Part shown: positions 1-9,675 of the stretch, piece after piece
Numbering within the stretch: the stretch's first letter is position 1
Layout of the letters: each line of letters opens with the position of its first letter
Assembly: GCF_009857605.1 (NCBI RefSeq)
Contig: NZ_WWCT01000019.1
Coordinates: 62,001-126,000, forward strand
From: Duganella levis
GTDB taxonomy: Bacteria > Pseudomonadota > Gammaproteobacteria > Burkholderiales > Burkholderiaceae_D
Length of the DNA: 64,000 nucleotides
Direction: 5' to 3'
The notes under the pieces: model-generated
What the model saw: only the letters and a program-made list of their open reading frames with translations
The model's database searches: none
What the model was told of the DNA's origin: nothing
Program-made: the position numbers and the translations under genes

Positions 1-1818
1 TTGCACGATGAATCCCAGGTTGATTTGAGAGTCACCATGAGCGCTCACCAACTGCGCGCTGATTTGTCCCTCGGTGTCATCCAGCCGTAGCTGGTTTGCT
101 CGACCACCGTTAATTTCGCGACTCTTGATTCCAGAGAGGTAGCGGTTCCCCGGTAAGTCGCCTGCACTACTCAGTGCAGCTGGGGCACCACCTTGGTTGT
201 AGAGTTGGGCGACGATCACCGGCTTGTCCGGGTCACCGCCGAGGAAGGTAACTAACACTTCTGAACCAACGCGGGGCAGGCCTATCGTGCCGCATTGTTG
301 CTGTGCGCCGGGACCGTTGCCAGCCCAGTTCGAGGCGACACGCACCCAGGCGGAGTCGGTGGTGGTATCTGATGCGCCAGCACCGGCGGCCTCTTCGTGG
401 TCTTCTGGGCGGGTGCCGAGGAAACGGATTTTTACGCGGCCTAGCTGATCGCAGTGGACCTCTTCGCCTTCCGGGCCGACGACGATGGCACTTTGCATTT
501 GTGCTTGTGGAACGTCCACGCGCGGGTCGAAGGCCGGGACGATGGTCACGCCTCGGCGCACTGCGGTGAACTGGATGTGCATACGCAGCGGGCCGCTTGC
601 CACTTTGTCAGCGACATCGCGCTGCATCTGCACATCGCTGGCGCCGTGCATCCAGCGGCTGCGGGCGAACAGGCGTTCCACGCGCGTGGCCAAGACTTTC
701 GGCAGGTTATTTTGTGCTGTCACCTGCAAATCGGTGACGATGAAGTCGCGTTCTGCTGCTTCGTGTTGGTCCACTTCTGGATGCTCGGCCAGGGTGAAGT
801 ATTCACCGGAGCACAGATCGCGCACGCTGCCTTCGCCGTGGAAGCATTTGGATTCGTAGTCATGCCGCTTCATGCGAAGCTGGCCGAGGTTGAACAGGTC
901 CTCGTTGTCGTCACCGGCGTGCGGCGGCAGGATCTGGTAGTCGTCCAGCGTGGCGGCTAGTTCGTTGCCGTTGACGCCTTGGTTGTTACTGCTGTTGGTC
1001 GACACCAGCATGAAGTCCCTGCCCTGCGGATTCATGTAGTCCCAGCTATGCCGTGTGACCGTGCCGGGTTGCAGGCTGCGCACCGCGCTCCAGGCGGTGA
1101 TGGTGTCGCGTTCTTCAGTAGCAGCGTCGCGGTGGTAACGGATGGTGCCGGCAGCGTTCTGGCGCAGGCTTTCGGCATTGTTGAACAATACGAGCGTGTG
1201 CATCATCTCGCCGGCGCGGACGTACCAGCCGATGCCGCGCCGTTTGAGCAGGCGGCGGATGAAGGCCGCATCCGACTCGTTGTGCTGCATGGTGAATTCG
1301 CGCTTTGGATAGGTGCGCAGGTCGAAGGCCTCATCCGTCTCGTGGTTGAAGCAGACGCCTAGCACCGGGCTTTTCTGTCGCCATTCGTTAAGGATGCGCT
1401 GGACGATGTCTACTTCATCCATATTGCGGAACACACGGGTGTTGGTGCGCTTTTCCAGTATCGCCAGCGCGTCGCGCAGCACCAGTTGGTAGCTCGCCAA
1501 GCCACCATCGCTGTCGCCCGAACTGACTTCGGTGACGATGCCGCATACGCTGCGTAAGTCGCCACGATCGGTAACGAAATCCAGCTGGGCCGCCACGGCG
1601 ATCATCTTCTTCAGCGGTAGTTGCGCATTGGCCGACACGCACAGCACGCGGTATTCAATCCCGCCGCAAATGCTCTCGGAGCCGAACACCCGCTGCGGTA
1701 GCAGCATGTCGTCATTCACGCCACCGGGCAGGTCGAGCCGCAGCCGCAACGGCCGGTTGTCGGTGACCAGCTCCTTGGCCGCCGTCATGAAGCTGAAAAA
1801 ATCGCTGTCGCTTTCCAC
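1..1818 (-). CDS. vgrG: Type VI secretion tip protein VgrG (partial, 3' end outside window)
   Basis: VgrG forms the trimeric spike at the tip of the type VI secretion tube and carries effectors. The reading frame opens at GTG 1818 and stays open for 606 codons to the left window edge, so the C-terminus is missing. The N-terminal part matches the phage gpD/gp27-like region (RTNTRVFRNMDEVDIVQRIL, then AFIRRLLKRRGIGWY). The middle has the gp5-like OB-fold signature (GPEGEEVHCDQLGRVKIRF, then SAWVRVASNWAGNGPG and GLPRVGSEVLVTFLGGDPDKP). I chose the GTG start because AGGAG lies five bases upstream and the start follows the tssG stop by nine bases. It is the last visible gene of a tssF-tssG-vgrG operon. 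Any effector extension would lie outside the window. Confidence 0.93.
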   Translation of the reverse strand, partial: MESDSDFFSFMTAAKELVTDNRPLRLRLDLPGGVNDDMLLPQRVFGSESICGGIEYRVLCVSANAQLPLKKMIAVAAQLDFVTDRGDLRSVCGIVTEVSSGDSDGGLASYQLVLRDALAILEKRTNTRVFRNMDEVDIVQRILNEWRQKSPVLGVCFNHETDEAFDLRTYPKREFTMQHNESDAAFIRRLLKRRGIGWYVRAGEMMHTLVLFNNAESLRQNAAGTIRYHRDAATEERDTITAWSAVRSLQPGTVTRHSWDYMNPQGRDFMLVSTNSSNNQGVNGNELAATLDDYQILPPHAGDDNEDLFNLGQLRMKRHDYESKCFHGEGSVRDLCSGEYFTLAEHPEVDQHEAAERDFIVTDLQVTAQNNLPKVLATRVERLFARSRWMHGASDVQMQRDVADKVASGPLRMHIQFTAVRRGVTIVPAFDPRVDVPQAQMQSAIVVGPEGEEVHCDQLGRVKIRFLGTRPEDHEEAAGAGASDTTTDSAWVRVASNWAGNGPGAQQQCGTIGLPRVGSEVLVTFLGGDPDKPVIVAQLYNQGGAPAALSSAGDLPGNRYLSGIKSREINGGRANQLRLDDTEGQISAQLVSAHGDSQINLGFIVQ

Positions 1819-1827
1819 AGTCGCTCC

Positions 1828-2766
1828 TTAGGTATGCAGCAGATACATCAACTCATTGTGATCCTGCGTGGTGGGACGGCTCAACAGCCTGGCATTCACG
1901 CCCAATCGGCTGGTGGCGTCGAGCCGCACGCCGCGCATGTCCTGCGCATGCTGGATCAGATGCACTTCCCACGTCATGCCCACGCCGCAGTGCAGTTCCA
2001 GCATCGCCTGTAGATGCCGCGCGCTGGTGTGGCCGGGCAGGAAGCGCTCGTAGAGGGTCTTGTCCAGCGGCCCGATATGAAGACGCACGCGCGCATCGCA
2101 GTTGTAGATGCGGCCCCCCAGCATCACGCCACCGCCCAGATCCACATTCGCGCGACCCAACTGCGCCTGGTCGCCGGCCGGCAGCGCGCTCCATCGGCCA
2201 ACCAGCTGCTCCACCGCGACCGGCACGCCGAAGTATTCCGTGTACATCCCCGCCAGCAGCGGGGCAGACAGCGTGCGGCTGCTTATCTGCATCGCGTAGA
2301 AGGCCAGCGTTTCGCGATCGACGATTTCGTCACTGATCTGTTTTCCGGACAGCGCATTCAGCATGTCGAGGAATTCATCTTCCATGGACTCCGGCCGCCG
2401 CCGCGTCCATGCCTGGTACAGCATCTGCACGGGCCGATGCGATAGCAGATCCATAAACGCCCGTGGCCCGCCGTCGTTGTGATCCTTCTCGTGCCGCGCG
2501 ATGCGTTCCGAGTAATGCAGCGGCAGCACGCCCTGATTCCCCAACATGCCGATGAACGCCGGCGTAATCCGCACGCCATCGTCATCGGCGCTGATGTTTT
2601 CGATGTCGCTCGGCGCGAAGCGCATCGCCAGCCGGTTGCGGAAGCGCGCGCTGCCCGGCCGCCACTGCTCCACCAGCCGCACCGCCTGGAAAAAGGCGTA
2701 GCGCTGCGGTGTCGCCAGCAGCTGGCCGATCACGCCAGCGCCAATGCGCCGTTGCGAGGTGGGCAT
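1828..2766 (-). CDS. tssG: Type VI secretion baseplate protein TssG (ImpH/VasB)
   Basis: TssG is a baseplate wedge subunit that binds TssF, TssK and TssE in the cytoplasm below the membrane complex. The 312-residue product has the family hallmarks: an early phenylalanine-rich segment (RYAFFQAVRLVEQW), MRFAPSDIENI, then GMLGNQGVLPLHYSERI and the mid-protein MDLLSHRPVQMLYQAW. Length is normal for the family (about 310-360). It overlaps the end of tssF by 37 bases and is followed nine bases later by vgrG, so the three genes are almost certainly co-transcribed. Confidence 0.95.
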   Translation of the reverse strand: MPTSQRRIGAGVIGQLLATPQRYAFFQAVRLVEQWRPGSARFRNRLAMRFAPSDIENISADDDGVRITPAFIGMLGNQGVLPLHYSERIARHEKDHNDGGPRAFMDLLSHRPVQMLYQAWTRRRPESMEDEFLDMLNALSGKQISDEIVDRETLAFYAMQISSRTLSAPLLAGMYTEYFGVPVAVEQLVGRWSALPAGDQAQLGRANVDLGGGVMLGGRIYNCDARVRLHIGPLDKTLYERFLPGHTSARHLQAMLELHCGVGMTWEVHLIQHAQDMRGVRLDATSRLGVNARLLSRPTTQDHNELMYLLHT

Positions 2767-4574
2767 CGCAGCAACTCCTTTCCGCTCACGTGCGACAGCA
2801 CTACCAGTCGCGTAAAGCTATTCAGATGCACATGCAGTGCAAACAGCTGGTCCAGAATTTGCGCGAACGCGTGGATGCCCACGCCTGCATACGCTTCTTC
2901 ATCCAGCGAGACATGCACTTCAATCCCGCGCAGGTAGGCATTGCCCTGCGCCTGCCGTATCCACGCCGTGGCGGGAAGGTGGGACAGCGCCGTCACGCCA
3001 TCGATCAGCCGTTGCGATACGCTGCTGTCCTGTTGCGCATACAGGCGCAGCATGGCGGTCAGCGCCGGCAGGCCCTCCTGTGTCAGCGATCGGTGGTTCA
3101 GCGCCAGATGCGCAATCAGTCCCCACTGACGGCGTGCGTCGTTGGCCAGGCGATACGACAAGGTCGGCCGCTGCAATAGGCGGATGGGGAGGTTGCCGAT
3201 GGCGCTTTCGGTATTCAGGTCACCGCTGGCACGGCCGTATTGCAGGCCATGCGGCAGATCGCGGTTGGTGCAGGTGAGGCGTACGGACGCGGTGCCGTCG
3301 TCCGCCTGCAACGGCGAGAAGTCGCGGTCCACCAGCGTGAGCGAATATTCATGACCGGCCGCCATCAGCTCTTCGCGCTGCGCCAGCCAGTAGTGGCCCT
3401 TGCGGCTTTCCGCCTCACCGTGGCGCAGCGAGTAGTAGGGGAAGAAGTCGGTCACCGCGTTGCCGTCTTCGGTCTTGCGCACCACCTGCACGCTGTCGAT
3501 GCTGTAGATGTCGCAGGCGCTGCCCGTTATCCCATCCACCATCAGCGGATAGCTGCTAGCCGTATGGGTGATGCGGATCGGCGTGGCCGGCTGGGAGAAC
3601 AGGTTGATGACGGGCGTGCAGCTCAGTAGCAGGTTGTCGGCACTTAGCGTGCGCAGGATACGGGCGGATGGCGTATCCGGACGCACGTCGCGCAGCAGCA
3701 GGCGCAATGTCAGCTCGGTGCAGCCTTCCGGCACGGCGGCGGTCAGCGCGGCGAGGTCGATATCGACGAAGTCGAATTTTTCGGGGAAGGCAAAGTATTC
3801 GCTCAACAGCCGGTAAGCGGCGTGTTCGGATGGAGCGGCCGGCAGCAGCGCCTCTTCGGCCGCCAGACCGACGGGCGTGAGCGGCACGCGGTCCAGCATG
3901 CGCCAATGGCCTTCTGCGGCCACGCAGGCGCAGGCGGTGTGCATGAACATGGCGTCGCGCAATGTGGCGCGCAGCGAGGCTTCACCATCGAGGTACACGC
4001 GCAAGGTGGCGACGTCCAGCGCCGCCAGTGCGCGCCCAGCGGCCGTGCTGGCGATGCGTATGCTGATGGCGCAGCCGGCGCCTGGTGGCAGCGGCAAGCT
4101 GGCGGGGATCTGCGGATACGTTTCAAAGCCCACCGCGCTGATGCTGATCGGCGCCAGCATCACGTCGTAGACCGTGCGAAAGCGGCACAGCAACGCCCCC
4201 TGCCCCAGCGATTTCATTGCCGCGCCGCGCGGCAGCACGCTGGTGGTACTGACCTCATTGGCCCTGGCGCCGCTGTAGTCGATGCGCGCGATGGAACAGG
4301 AAGGAATCGGCCGCAAATAATGCGGATACAGCATACCGAGCAGCGCGTCGGTGAAGGAAGCGTAGCCGTCGTCCAGCAGCTTCCCCACCCGCGCGTTGAG
4401 GAAGGCAGAGGCCTGGATCAGCCGTTCCACATGGGGATCGGCGCAGCTTTCACCGCGCAGTTGCAGGCTGCCCGCCAGCTTGGGATAACGCCCCGCAAAC
4501 TCGGCGCCGGCGCGCCGCAGCATGCTTAATTCGCGTTCGTAGTAGGGCAGCAGTTTTTCCATCGTGACGTCCAT
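2730..4574 (-). CDS. tssF: Type VI secretion baseplate protein TssF (ImpG/VasA)
   Basis: TssF is the largest wedge component of the type VI baseplate and works as a complex with TssG. The 614-residue product begins with the typical family start (LLPYYERELSMLRRAGAEFA, then RYPKLAGSL and DPHVERLIQASAFLNARV) and has the conserved MLYPHYLRPIPS block. The ATG at 4574 is followed by a second ATG four codons later (MDVTMEKLLPYY), which is an equally good start. It heads the visible T6SS fragment: upstream lies only 88 bases and then the unrelated SNF2 gene, so tssE, tssB/C and the rest of the apparatus must be further left or elsewhere. Confidence 0.95.
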   Translation of the reverse strand: MDVTMEKLLPYYERELSMLRRAGAEFAGRYPKLAGSLQLRGESCADPHVERLIQASAFLNARVGKLLDDGYASFTDALLGMLYPHYLRPIPSCSIARIDYSGARANEVSTTSVLPRGAAMKSLGQGALLCRFRTVYDVMLAPISISAVGFETYPQIPASLPLPPGAGCAISIRIASTAAGRALAALDVATLRVYLDGEASLRATLRDAMFMHTACACVAAEGHWRMLDRVPLTPVGLAAEEALLPAAPSEHAAYRLLSEYFAFPEKFDFVDIDLAALTAAVPEGCTELTLRLLLRDVRPDTPSARILRTLSADNLLLSCTPVINLFSQPATPIRITHTASSYPLMVDGITGSACDIYSIDSVQVVRKTEDGNAVTDFFPYYSLRHGEAESRKGHYWLAQREELMAAGHEYSLTLVDRDFSPLQADDGTASVRLTCTNRDLPHGLQYGRASGDLNTESAIGNLPIRLLQRPTLSYRLANDARRQWGLIAHLALNHRSLTQEGLPALTAMLRLYAQQDSSVSQRLIDGVTALSHLPATAWIRQAQGNAYLRGIEVHVSLDEEAYAGVGIHAFAQILDQLFALHVHLNSFTRLVVLSHVSGKELLRCPPRNGALALA

Positions 4575-4662
4575 CGCAAGATGGGCGCCCGACCATCCGG
4601 ACTGCCCAGGTTGCCGATCATGTCACGGGGCGAATCCGTTCTCTTTGAGAAAACACAAGACG

Positions 4663-7600
4663 CTAGGTAATCCCGGTCGACAACACGCTGAGCAGGTCTT
4701 CCGGCGTGATCTGCAAGCCTTGCGCGTCGCCGCCGGCCAGCACGGCGTCGGCCAGGCCGGCCTTGGCGCGTTGCAGTTGCTGGATTTTTTCCTCCAGCGT
4801 GCCAGCCGCGATCAGGCGATAGACGAACACCGGCTTGTCCTGGCCGATGCGCCAGGCGCGGTCGGTGGCCTGGTTTTCCACCGCTGGGTTCCACCACGGG
4901 TCGTAGTGGATGACGGTATCGGCCGCCGTCAGGTTCAGGCCAACGCCGCCCGCCTTCAGGCTGACCAGGAAGACCGGTACCTGGCCGTCCTGGAAGGCCG
5001 CCACCGGCGCCGCGCGGTCGGTGGTGTCGCCGGTCAGCAGCGCATACGGCACGCCGCGTTCGCGTAGCGCCTCCTCGATCAGCGCCAGCATGCTGGTGAA
5101 CTGCGAGAACACCAGCAGCTTGCGGCCTTCGGACAGCAGTTCTTCGATCAGCTCCAGCAGCACGTGCAGCTTGGCCGACGAGGCCTCGGCCTTACGTCCG
5201 GTGGCGGTTTTCAGCAGGCGCGGATCGCAGCACACCTGGCGCAGCTTGAGCAGCGCGTCGAGGATGACGATCTGGCTGCGCGCCACGCCTTTGCGGGCGA
5301 TTTCGTCGCGCACTTTCTTGTCCATCGCCAGCCGCACGGTTTCGTACAGGTCGCGCTGGGCGCCGGCCAGTTCCACCATGCGCACCATTTCGGTTTTCGG
5401 CGGCAGCTCCTTGGCCACGTTGTCCTTGGTCCTCCGCAGCAGGAAAGGCTTGATGCGGCGGATCAGGAAGGCGTTGCGCTCGTTGTCGCCCTGCTTTTCA
5501 ATCGGCTTGCGGAATTGCGTATTGAAGGTTTTTTCCTCGCCCAGCAAGCCGGGCATGAGGAAGTGGAATTGCGCCCACAGTTCGCCCAGATGGTTTTGCA
5601 TCGGAGTCCCGGTCAGGCACAGGCGATGGCTGGCCTTCAGCAGGCCGGCCGTCTGCGCCGCCTTGGAGCGGTGGTTCTTGACGTACTGCGATTCGTCCAG
5701 GATCAACAGGTGGAAGCGCTGCTGCCGCAGCACGTCCTCGTCGCGCGGCAGCAGCGCGTAGGAAGTCAGCACCAGGTCGGCCTGGGCCATTTCGCCGAAG
5801 CGTTGCAGGCGTTCCGGCCCGGTCAGCACCAGCACCCGCAGGCCTGGCGTAAAGCGCGCCGCTTCCGCCTGCCAGTTGACCATCAGGCTGGTCGGCGCCA
5901 CCACCAGTGCCGGCGAAGTCAGGCGACCGGCTTCTTTTTCCACCAAGATGTGGCTCAGGGTCTGGATGGTTTTGCCCAGGCCCATGTCGTCGGCCAGGAT
6001 GCCGGCCAGGCCGTATTCGCGCAGGAACTGCATCCACGCCAGCCCATCGGCCTGGTACGGGCGCAGACTGGCTTGCAGCCCCACCGGGCTGGCCACCGGC
6101 TGCACCTGCTCAAACGCGGCCAGCTTGCGGCCCAGCGTGCGCAGGCGCTCGCCGCCCATCCAGCGCAGTTGCGCGCCGGTTTCCAGTTCGGCCAGGCGGG
6201 CAGCGTCGAGTTGCGTCATTCGCAGCGTGTCGCCGACGCGGTCGGTGAAGTACAGTTCGCCCAGCGTGCGCAGGATCGGCTTGACGCGGCCCCATGGCAG
6301 CGCCACGCGCCGGCCGTCGGGCAAGGCGGCCAGCAGCGCTTCGTCGTCGCCGTGGATGTCCAGCGCCGCCGGGGCGAAGTCGCGCGGCGCCTGGCGGATC
6401 AGTTGCAGCAGCACCGGCAGCAGCGGCACCGGCGCGCCGTTGACCACGATGCCCAGTTCGAGTTCCAGCCAGTTATTGGCGGAGCCTTCGCCGCCGTCAT
6501 TGACGTTGGCGTACCAGTCGTCGATGCCGGCCAGGTCGAAGCGGAAGCCGGGCAGCAGGTCGATCTGCCAACCTTGTTGGCGCAGCGCGGGCACGCTGTT
6601 GTTGACGAAGTCCAGCCAGGCGCGGTCGGACGGCAGATACAGCGTGCCGGGCGTCGCGCCGGCCGGTGCTGGCGTAAAGCCGGCCGCTTGCAGCGCGGCC
6701 GATGCCGCCGCTTCGTCTTGCGTATGACGCTCGATGGTGTCGATGCCGCTGTTGCTGATGCGGACCAGTTGCAGGCGCGGATCGGCGCCGACGCGCTGGC
6801 CTTCGTAGTCGAATCCCAGCAAGGCCACGTCCCTGCCGGTGCCGGCATTGGTTTGCAAGGTCAGCACCGGCGTTGGCTTCAGGCCGGTCAGCAAGGTGCT
6901 CCTGGTTTGTGGCAGCGGTAGCAGGCGTTCCAGGCCGGCGGCCAGCAATTCCTCTGCCAGCGATGCGGCCTGGGCGGTGGAGAGTTCCGGTGCCTGTTCG
7001 ACCAGCGTCAGCCATTGCGTCAACGGCAGCACGGTCAGGTCGGCGGGCAAATCCAGCTGGCCGATGAATTCCCCGGCGACATAGGCCGGAGGCGTGCTCG
7101 GCAGCAGGTAGTCGATCGCCATGCCGTCTTCAAACGCCCAGCCCAGATGCAGGCGCTCGTTCTCGGCGCGCCAGGCCAGGCGTCCGCCGCGAGTGGGGCC
7201 GGCATGCAATTGCCGCAGGCGGCCGCGCAGCGCGTCGTTGTCGGTCGCCAGGTACAGCACGCCGGCTTCCGTGGTCGATTGCAGGAAGGCAGCCACGCCG
7301 TCAGCGGCCACATCCAACGTGCCGCTGCCCCACATGCCGTTCATCAGTCCGGCAAACATGGCGGCGATGGGACGGTCTTCCGGACGCAGGTAAGCCGGCG
7401 GCTTGTGCTGAAAGTTTGGCAGGTCGGGAATGGCGGTGGCCGAGCGGATCTCGCCGTCTGCGGTGATCTTGCCCTTGTACAGGTTGACCCGCATGTGGCC
7501 GGTATCGGCTTGCGATTTCAACACGTAGATGGCGCGGCTATCGTTCTTGCGCAGGTTCTTGCCCACGCTGTGCTGGCGGCGCGCCGAGTCGGCCAGATAA

Positions 7601-7959
7601 GAGACGTTGGCCAGCCACTGCGACATGGCGAATGGCAACTCGGCGGCCGGAGCTTCCTCATCCGCATCCTCTTCGGTATTCAAGCCGGCCTTGTCGGCGG
7701 CTAGCAGGACTGCCACCACATGCTTGCAGTTGTAGTCCATCGGGCAGGTGCAGTCGCCTTTGAAGCGCACCTGGCGTTCGCGCTGCACCAGCGTAATCGA
7801 CTGCTGATAGAAATCGCTTGAGCTGCCGGCAACTTTTCCTTTGAGCACGTCACCATCCAGCGCCACGGATTGCACCATACCGCTGTCGAAATAGCTCGCG
7901 CCACGGCTGAAGGTGGCGCGATCAAAGCCATGGCGAACGTCGTCTACGGTGTAATGCAT
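4663..7959 (-). CDS. SWIM-domain SNF2-family helicase
   Basis: An ATP-dependent DNA translocase of the bacterial SNF2 family. The 1098-residue product has an N-terminal SWIM zinc finger (C70, C72, C78, H80), a long poorly conserved middle, and a C-terminal Swi2/Snf2 motor. The motor shows Walker A (ADDMGLGKTIQTLS, near residue 656), motif II as DESQ, motif III TGTPMQNHLGELW, and helicase-C motifs V-VI (KAGGVGLNLTAADTVIHYDP, ENQATDRAWRIGQ). Such proteins are widespread in Proteobacteria and probably act in transcription recycling or DNA repair, but the exact role is unproven. It is monocistronic, in the same direction as tssF 88 bases downstream. Confidence 0.92.
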   Translation of the reverse strand: MHYTVDDVRHGFDRATFSRGASYFDSGMVQSVALDGDVLKGKVAGSSSDFYQQSITLVQRERQVRFKGDCTCPMDYNCKHVVAVLLAADKAGLNTEEDADEEAPAAELPFAMSQWLANVSYLADSARRQHSVGKNLRKNDSRAIYVLKSQADTGHMRVNLYKGKITADGEIRSATAIPDLPNFQHKPPAYLRPEDRPIAAMFAGLMNGMWGSGTLDVAADGVAAFLQSTTEAGVLYLATDNDALRGRLRQLHAGPTRGGRLAWRAENERLHLGWAFEDGMAIDYLLPSTPPAYVAGEFIGQLDLPADLTVLPLTQWLTLVEQAPELSTAQAASLAEELLAAGLERLLPLPQTRSTLLTGLKPTPVLTLQTNAGTGRDVALLGFDYEGQRVGADPRLQLVRISNSGIDTIERHTQDEAAASAALQAAGFTPAPAGATPGTLYLPSDRAWLDFVNNSVPALRQQGWQIDLLPGFRFDLAGIDDWYANVNDGGEGSANNWLELELGIVVNGAPVPLLPVLLQLIRQAPRDFAPAALDIHGDDEALLAALPDGRRVALPWGRVKPILRTLGELYFTDRVGDTLRMTQLDAARLAELETGAQLRWMGGERLRTLGRKLAAFEQVQPVASPVGLQASLRPYQADGLAWMQFLREYGLAGILADDMGLGKTIQTLSHILVEKEAGRLTSPALVVAPTSLMVNWQAEAARFTPGLRVLVLTGPERLQRFGEMAQADLVLTSYALLPRDEDVLRQQRFHLLILDESQYVKNHRSKAAQTAGLLKASHRLCLTGTPMQNHLGELWAQFHFLMPGLLGEEKTFNTQFRKPIEKQGDNERNAFLIRRIKPFLLRRTKDNVAKELPPKTEMVRMVELAGAQRDLYETVRLAMDKKVRDEIARKGVARSQIVILDALLKLRQVCCDPRLLKTATGRKAEASSAKLHVLLELIEELLSEGRKLLVFSQFTSMLALIEEALRERGVPYALLTGDTTDRAAPVAAFQDGQVPVFLVSLKAGGVGLNLTAADTVIHYDPWWNPAVENQATDRAWRIGQDKPVFVYRLIAAGTLEEKIQQLQRAKAGLADAVLAGGDAQGLQITPEDLLSVLSTGIT

Positions 7960-8027
7960 GAAGAAAGGCGAGGCTGCCCAAAGGTTATACAGCAGCCATT
8001 ATCGCCGATCCTGTCCCATCTCCGGGT

Positions 8028-8936
8028 TTAACCGGTGATGCGCTCCCAGCCGTGCTTCACCGCGTCCTTGAATTTGTCCCAGCTGGACTGCGGCTGTTTG
8101 CTCTCCCACGTGGCGCGCAGCTCCGGTTCGACGTCGTTCCATTCCTTATCGCGGTAGCCCGGGTTGCCTTTCATCGATTCGCCATAGCGGTAAGCCGGGT
8201 CGAATTCCTGGAACGTGCCGCCGGTGTAGGTTTTCTCCCAGTGCGAGCGGAAGTAGTCGTCTTCATCCTGCTCGTTGCCGGTGAGGATGTTGAGTGTGTC
8301 CTGGTTAGGCTCGTTGCGCGGGTAGATGCGCATGCCGCTGCGCTGCACGGTGTTCTGGATGTCGGCCACCGCCGCTTCCGACGCCGCCGGCACGCTGCCG
8401 CTGCCCACTTCGCCGCGCTGCATGGCGCCCGGCGCCAGCACCACCTGTTCGGAACGCGCAAACACTACCGCGTCCTCGCGTGGACGGATGCCATGCTGCT
8501 CCGGCGCCGCTTGCTGCATGCCGACGCTGGTTTGCAGCGGGCCGGTGCCGCTGCGCAGCACGTCCGCACCCCAGCCGCTGGCGCGCCACATAGTTTCGTG
8601 TTCGTCGATGTCGATCGGATTGAAGTCCTCAATAATGTCGGCGGCGCGTTCGGCCGATTCCAGCGAGTGCGTGTCGAGCGACAGCACGGTATGGCCGCGG
8701 TTCAGCGCTTCGGCATACACGTGGCGGTCGGCGTGTTCGCGTCCCACCAGGCCGCTGAACATCTGCTTGACCTGGCCGAGGATGGACTCGTTGTCGTCAA
8801 TGCGAGCGGTGCCGGCGACGCTGCCGGAATCGTGGATCTGGATGCCGTTGGCGTCGTAGCCATTGTGGACCAGTTCGTCCTTGGCCAGATTGGCCTCGGC
8901 GCGGGTTTCAAATACAGCTGCCAGAGTGTGGTTCAT
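8028..8936 (-). CDS. Stress-type protein with YflT-like N-terminal domain
   Basis: A 302-residue protein with no signal peptide. The first 110 residues look like the general-stress 17M/YflT-like fold (TLAAVFETRAEANLAKDELV, GYDANGIQIHDS, then HTVLSLDTHSLESAERAADII). The C-terminal half is hydrophilic and acidic/aromatic (DEDDYFRSHWEKTY, YRYGESMKGNPGYRDKEW), a composition common in proteins of this group in related betaproteobacteria. The start is supported by AGGGAG six bases upstream of ATG 8936. A role in general or osmotic stress is inference from the N-terminal domain and from the neighbouring DJ-1-like gene. Confidence 0.7.
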   Translation of the reverse strand: MNHTLAAVFETRAEANLAKDELVHNGYDANGIQIHDSGSVAGTARIDDNESILGQVKQMFSGLVGREHADRHVYAEALNRGHTVLSLDTHSLESAERAADIIEDFNPIDIDEHETMWRASGWGADVLRSGTGPLQTSVGMQQAAPEQHGIRPREDAVVFARSEQVVLAPGAMQRGEVGSGSVPAASEAAVADIQNTVQRSGMRIYPRNEPNQDTLNILTGNEQDEDDYFRSHWEKTYTGGTFQEFDPAYRYGESMKGNPGYRDKEWNDVEPELRATWESKQPQSSWDKFKDAVKHGWERITG

Positions 8937-9032
8937 GATGATCTCCCTATGTTTAGGCGCATGAGCTCGATGTTCAAGCTAAGTCTACGACGAGCGGACG
9001 CCAATGAGCGCCCGTTTGCCGCGCAGAAATTG

Positions 9033-9578
9033 TCAGGCGGTCAGCGCCTGCTGGATGGCCTGGTTGAAGGCTGGAATGTCGTCCGGCTTGCGGCTGGTAA
9101 TCAACTTGCCGTCAATCACCACCTGCTCTTCGCGCCAGTCGGCGCCGGCATTTTGCAGGTCGCGTTGCAGCGACGGCCAGCTGGTGATCTGCTTGCCCTT
9201 GACCAGCTCGGCATCGATCAGCGTCCACGGGCCGTGGCAGATGGCGGCGATCAGTTTGTCTTCACGGCCGAAGTCGCGGATGAACTTGATGGCGTCCTTC
9301 TCCAGGCGCAGCGCGTCCGGATTGGATACGCCGCCCGGCAGCACCAGCGCGTCGAAGTCGCCGGGGCGGGCGTCGCGCACGGTCAGCTCGACGGTAAATT
9401 TGTCGGCCGGATCGGCGTGGTTAAAGCCCTGTACCTGTTCGCCTTTGGCCTTGGGCGAAATCAGCGTTACCTTGGCGCCTTGCTGCTCCAGGAATTCGCG
9501 CGGGCCGGTGTACTCCACCTGTTCCACGCCGTCGGTCATCAGGACTGCGATGCGTTTGTCTTGCAATGCCTTGGTCAT
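9033..9578 (-). CDS. DJ-1/PfpI family protein (YhbO-like)
   Basis: A 181-residue class I glutamine-amidotransferase-like fold protein of the PfpI/YhbO group, which includes stress-protective deglycase or chaperone proteins. The nucleophile elbow is visible (AAICHGPWTLIDAE, with Cys followed by His), as are the N-terminal AVLMTDGVEQVEYTGPREFL, ALVLPGGVSNPDALR and the C-terminal DGKLITSRKPDDIPAFNQA. GGAG lies eight bases upstream of ATG 9578. It shares direction with the stress-type gene 96 bases downstream. The exact activity cannot be read from sequence. Confidence 0.9.
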   Translation of the reverse strand: MTKALQDKRIAVLMTDGVEQVEYTGPREFLEQQGAKVTLISPKAKGEQVQGFNHADPADKFTVELTVRDARPGDFDALVLPGGVSNPDALRLEKDAIKFIRDFGREDKLIAAICHGPWTLIDAELVKGKQITSWPSLQRDLQNAGADWREEQVVIDGKLITSRKPDDIPAFNQAIQQALTA

Positions 9579-9663
9579 GAGTGTGCTCCATGCTTGTCAT
9601 TGAGGAGTCACAGCGTGACACAGGCGCGCGCGCTTGCATGTGCGGGGTCCAACATACAGCCGC

Positions 9664-9669
9664 TATAAT
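9664..9669 (+). promoter_or_regulatory. Candidate -10 box, possibly for a leaderless transcript
   Basis: A perfect TATAAT ends six bases before ATG 9676. Standard spacing would start transcription at about the A of that ATG, with no Shine-Dalgarno sequence. The -35 region at a 16-18 base spacer is poor (TGCGGG-like), so this remains tentative. Confidence 0.35.
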
Positions 9670-9675
9670 GGACTC

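Noticed and set aside
8940..9030. Short GC-rich hairpin after the DJ-1-like gene near 8990-9025
   Set aside because: Only about seven base pairs including a G-U, with no T-tract, so not convincing as a terminator.
8052..9668. 538-codon plus-strand frame over the stress-type and DJ-1-like genes
   Set aside because: Antisense shadow spanning two well-supported genes and their intergenic gap.
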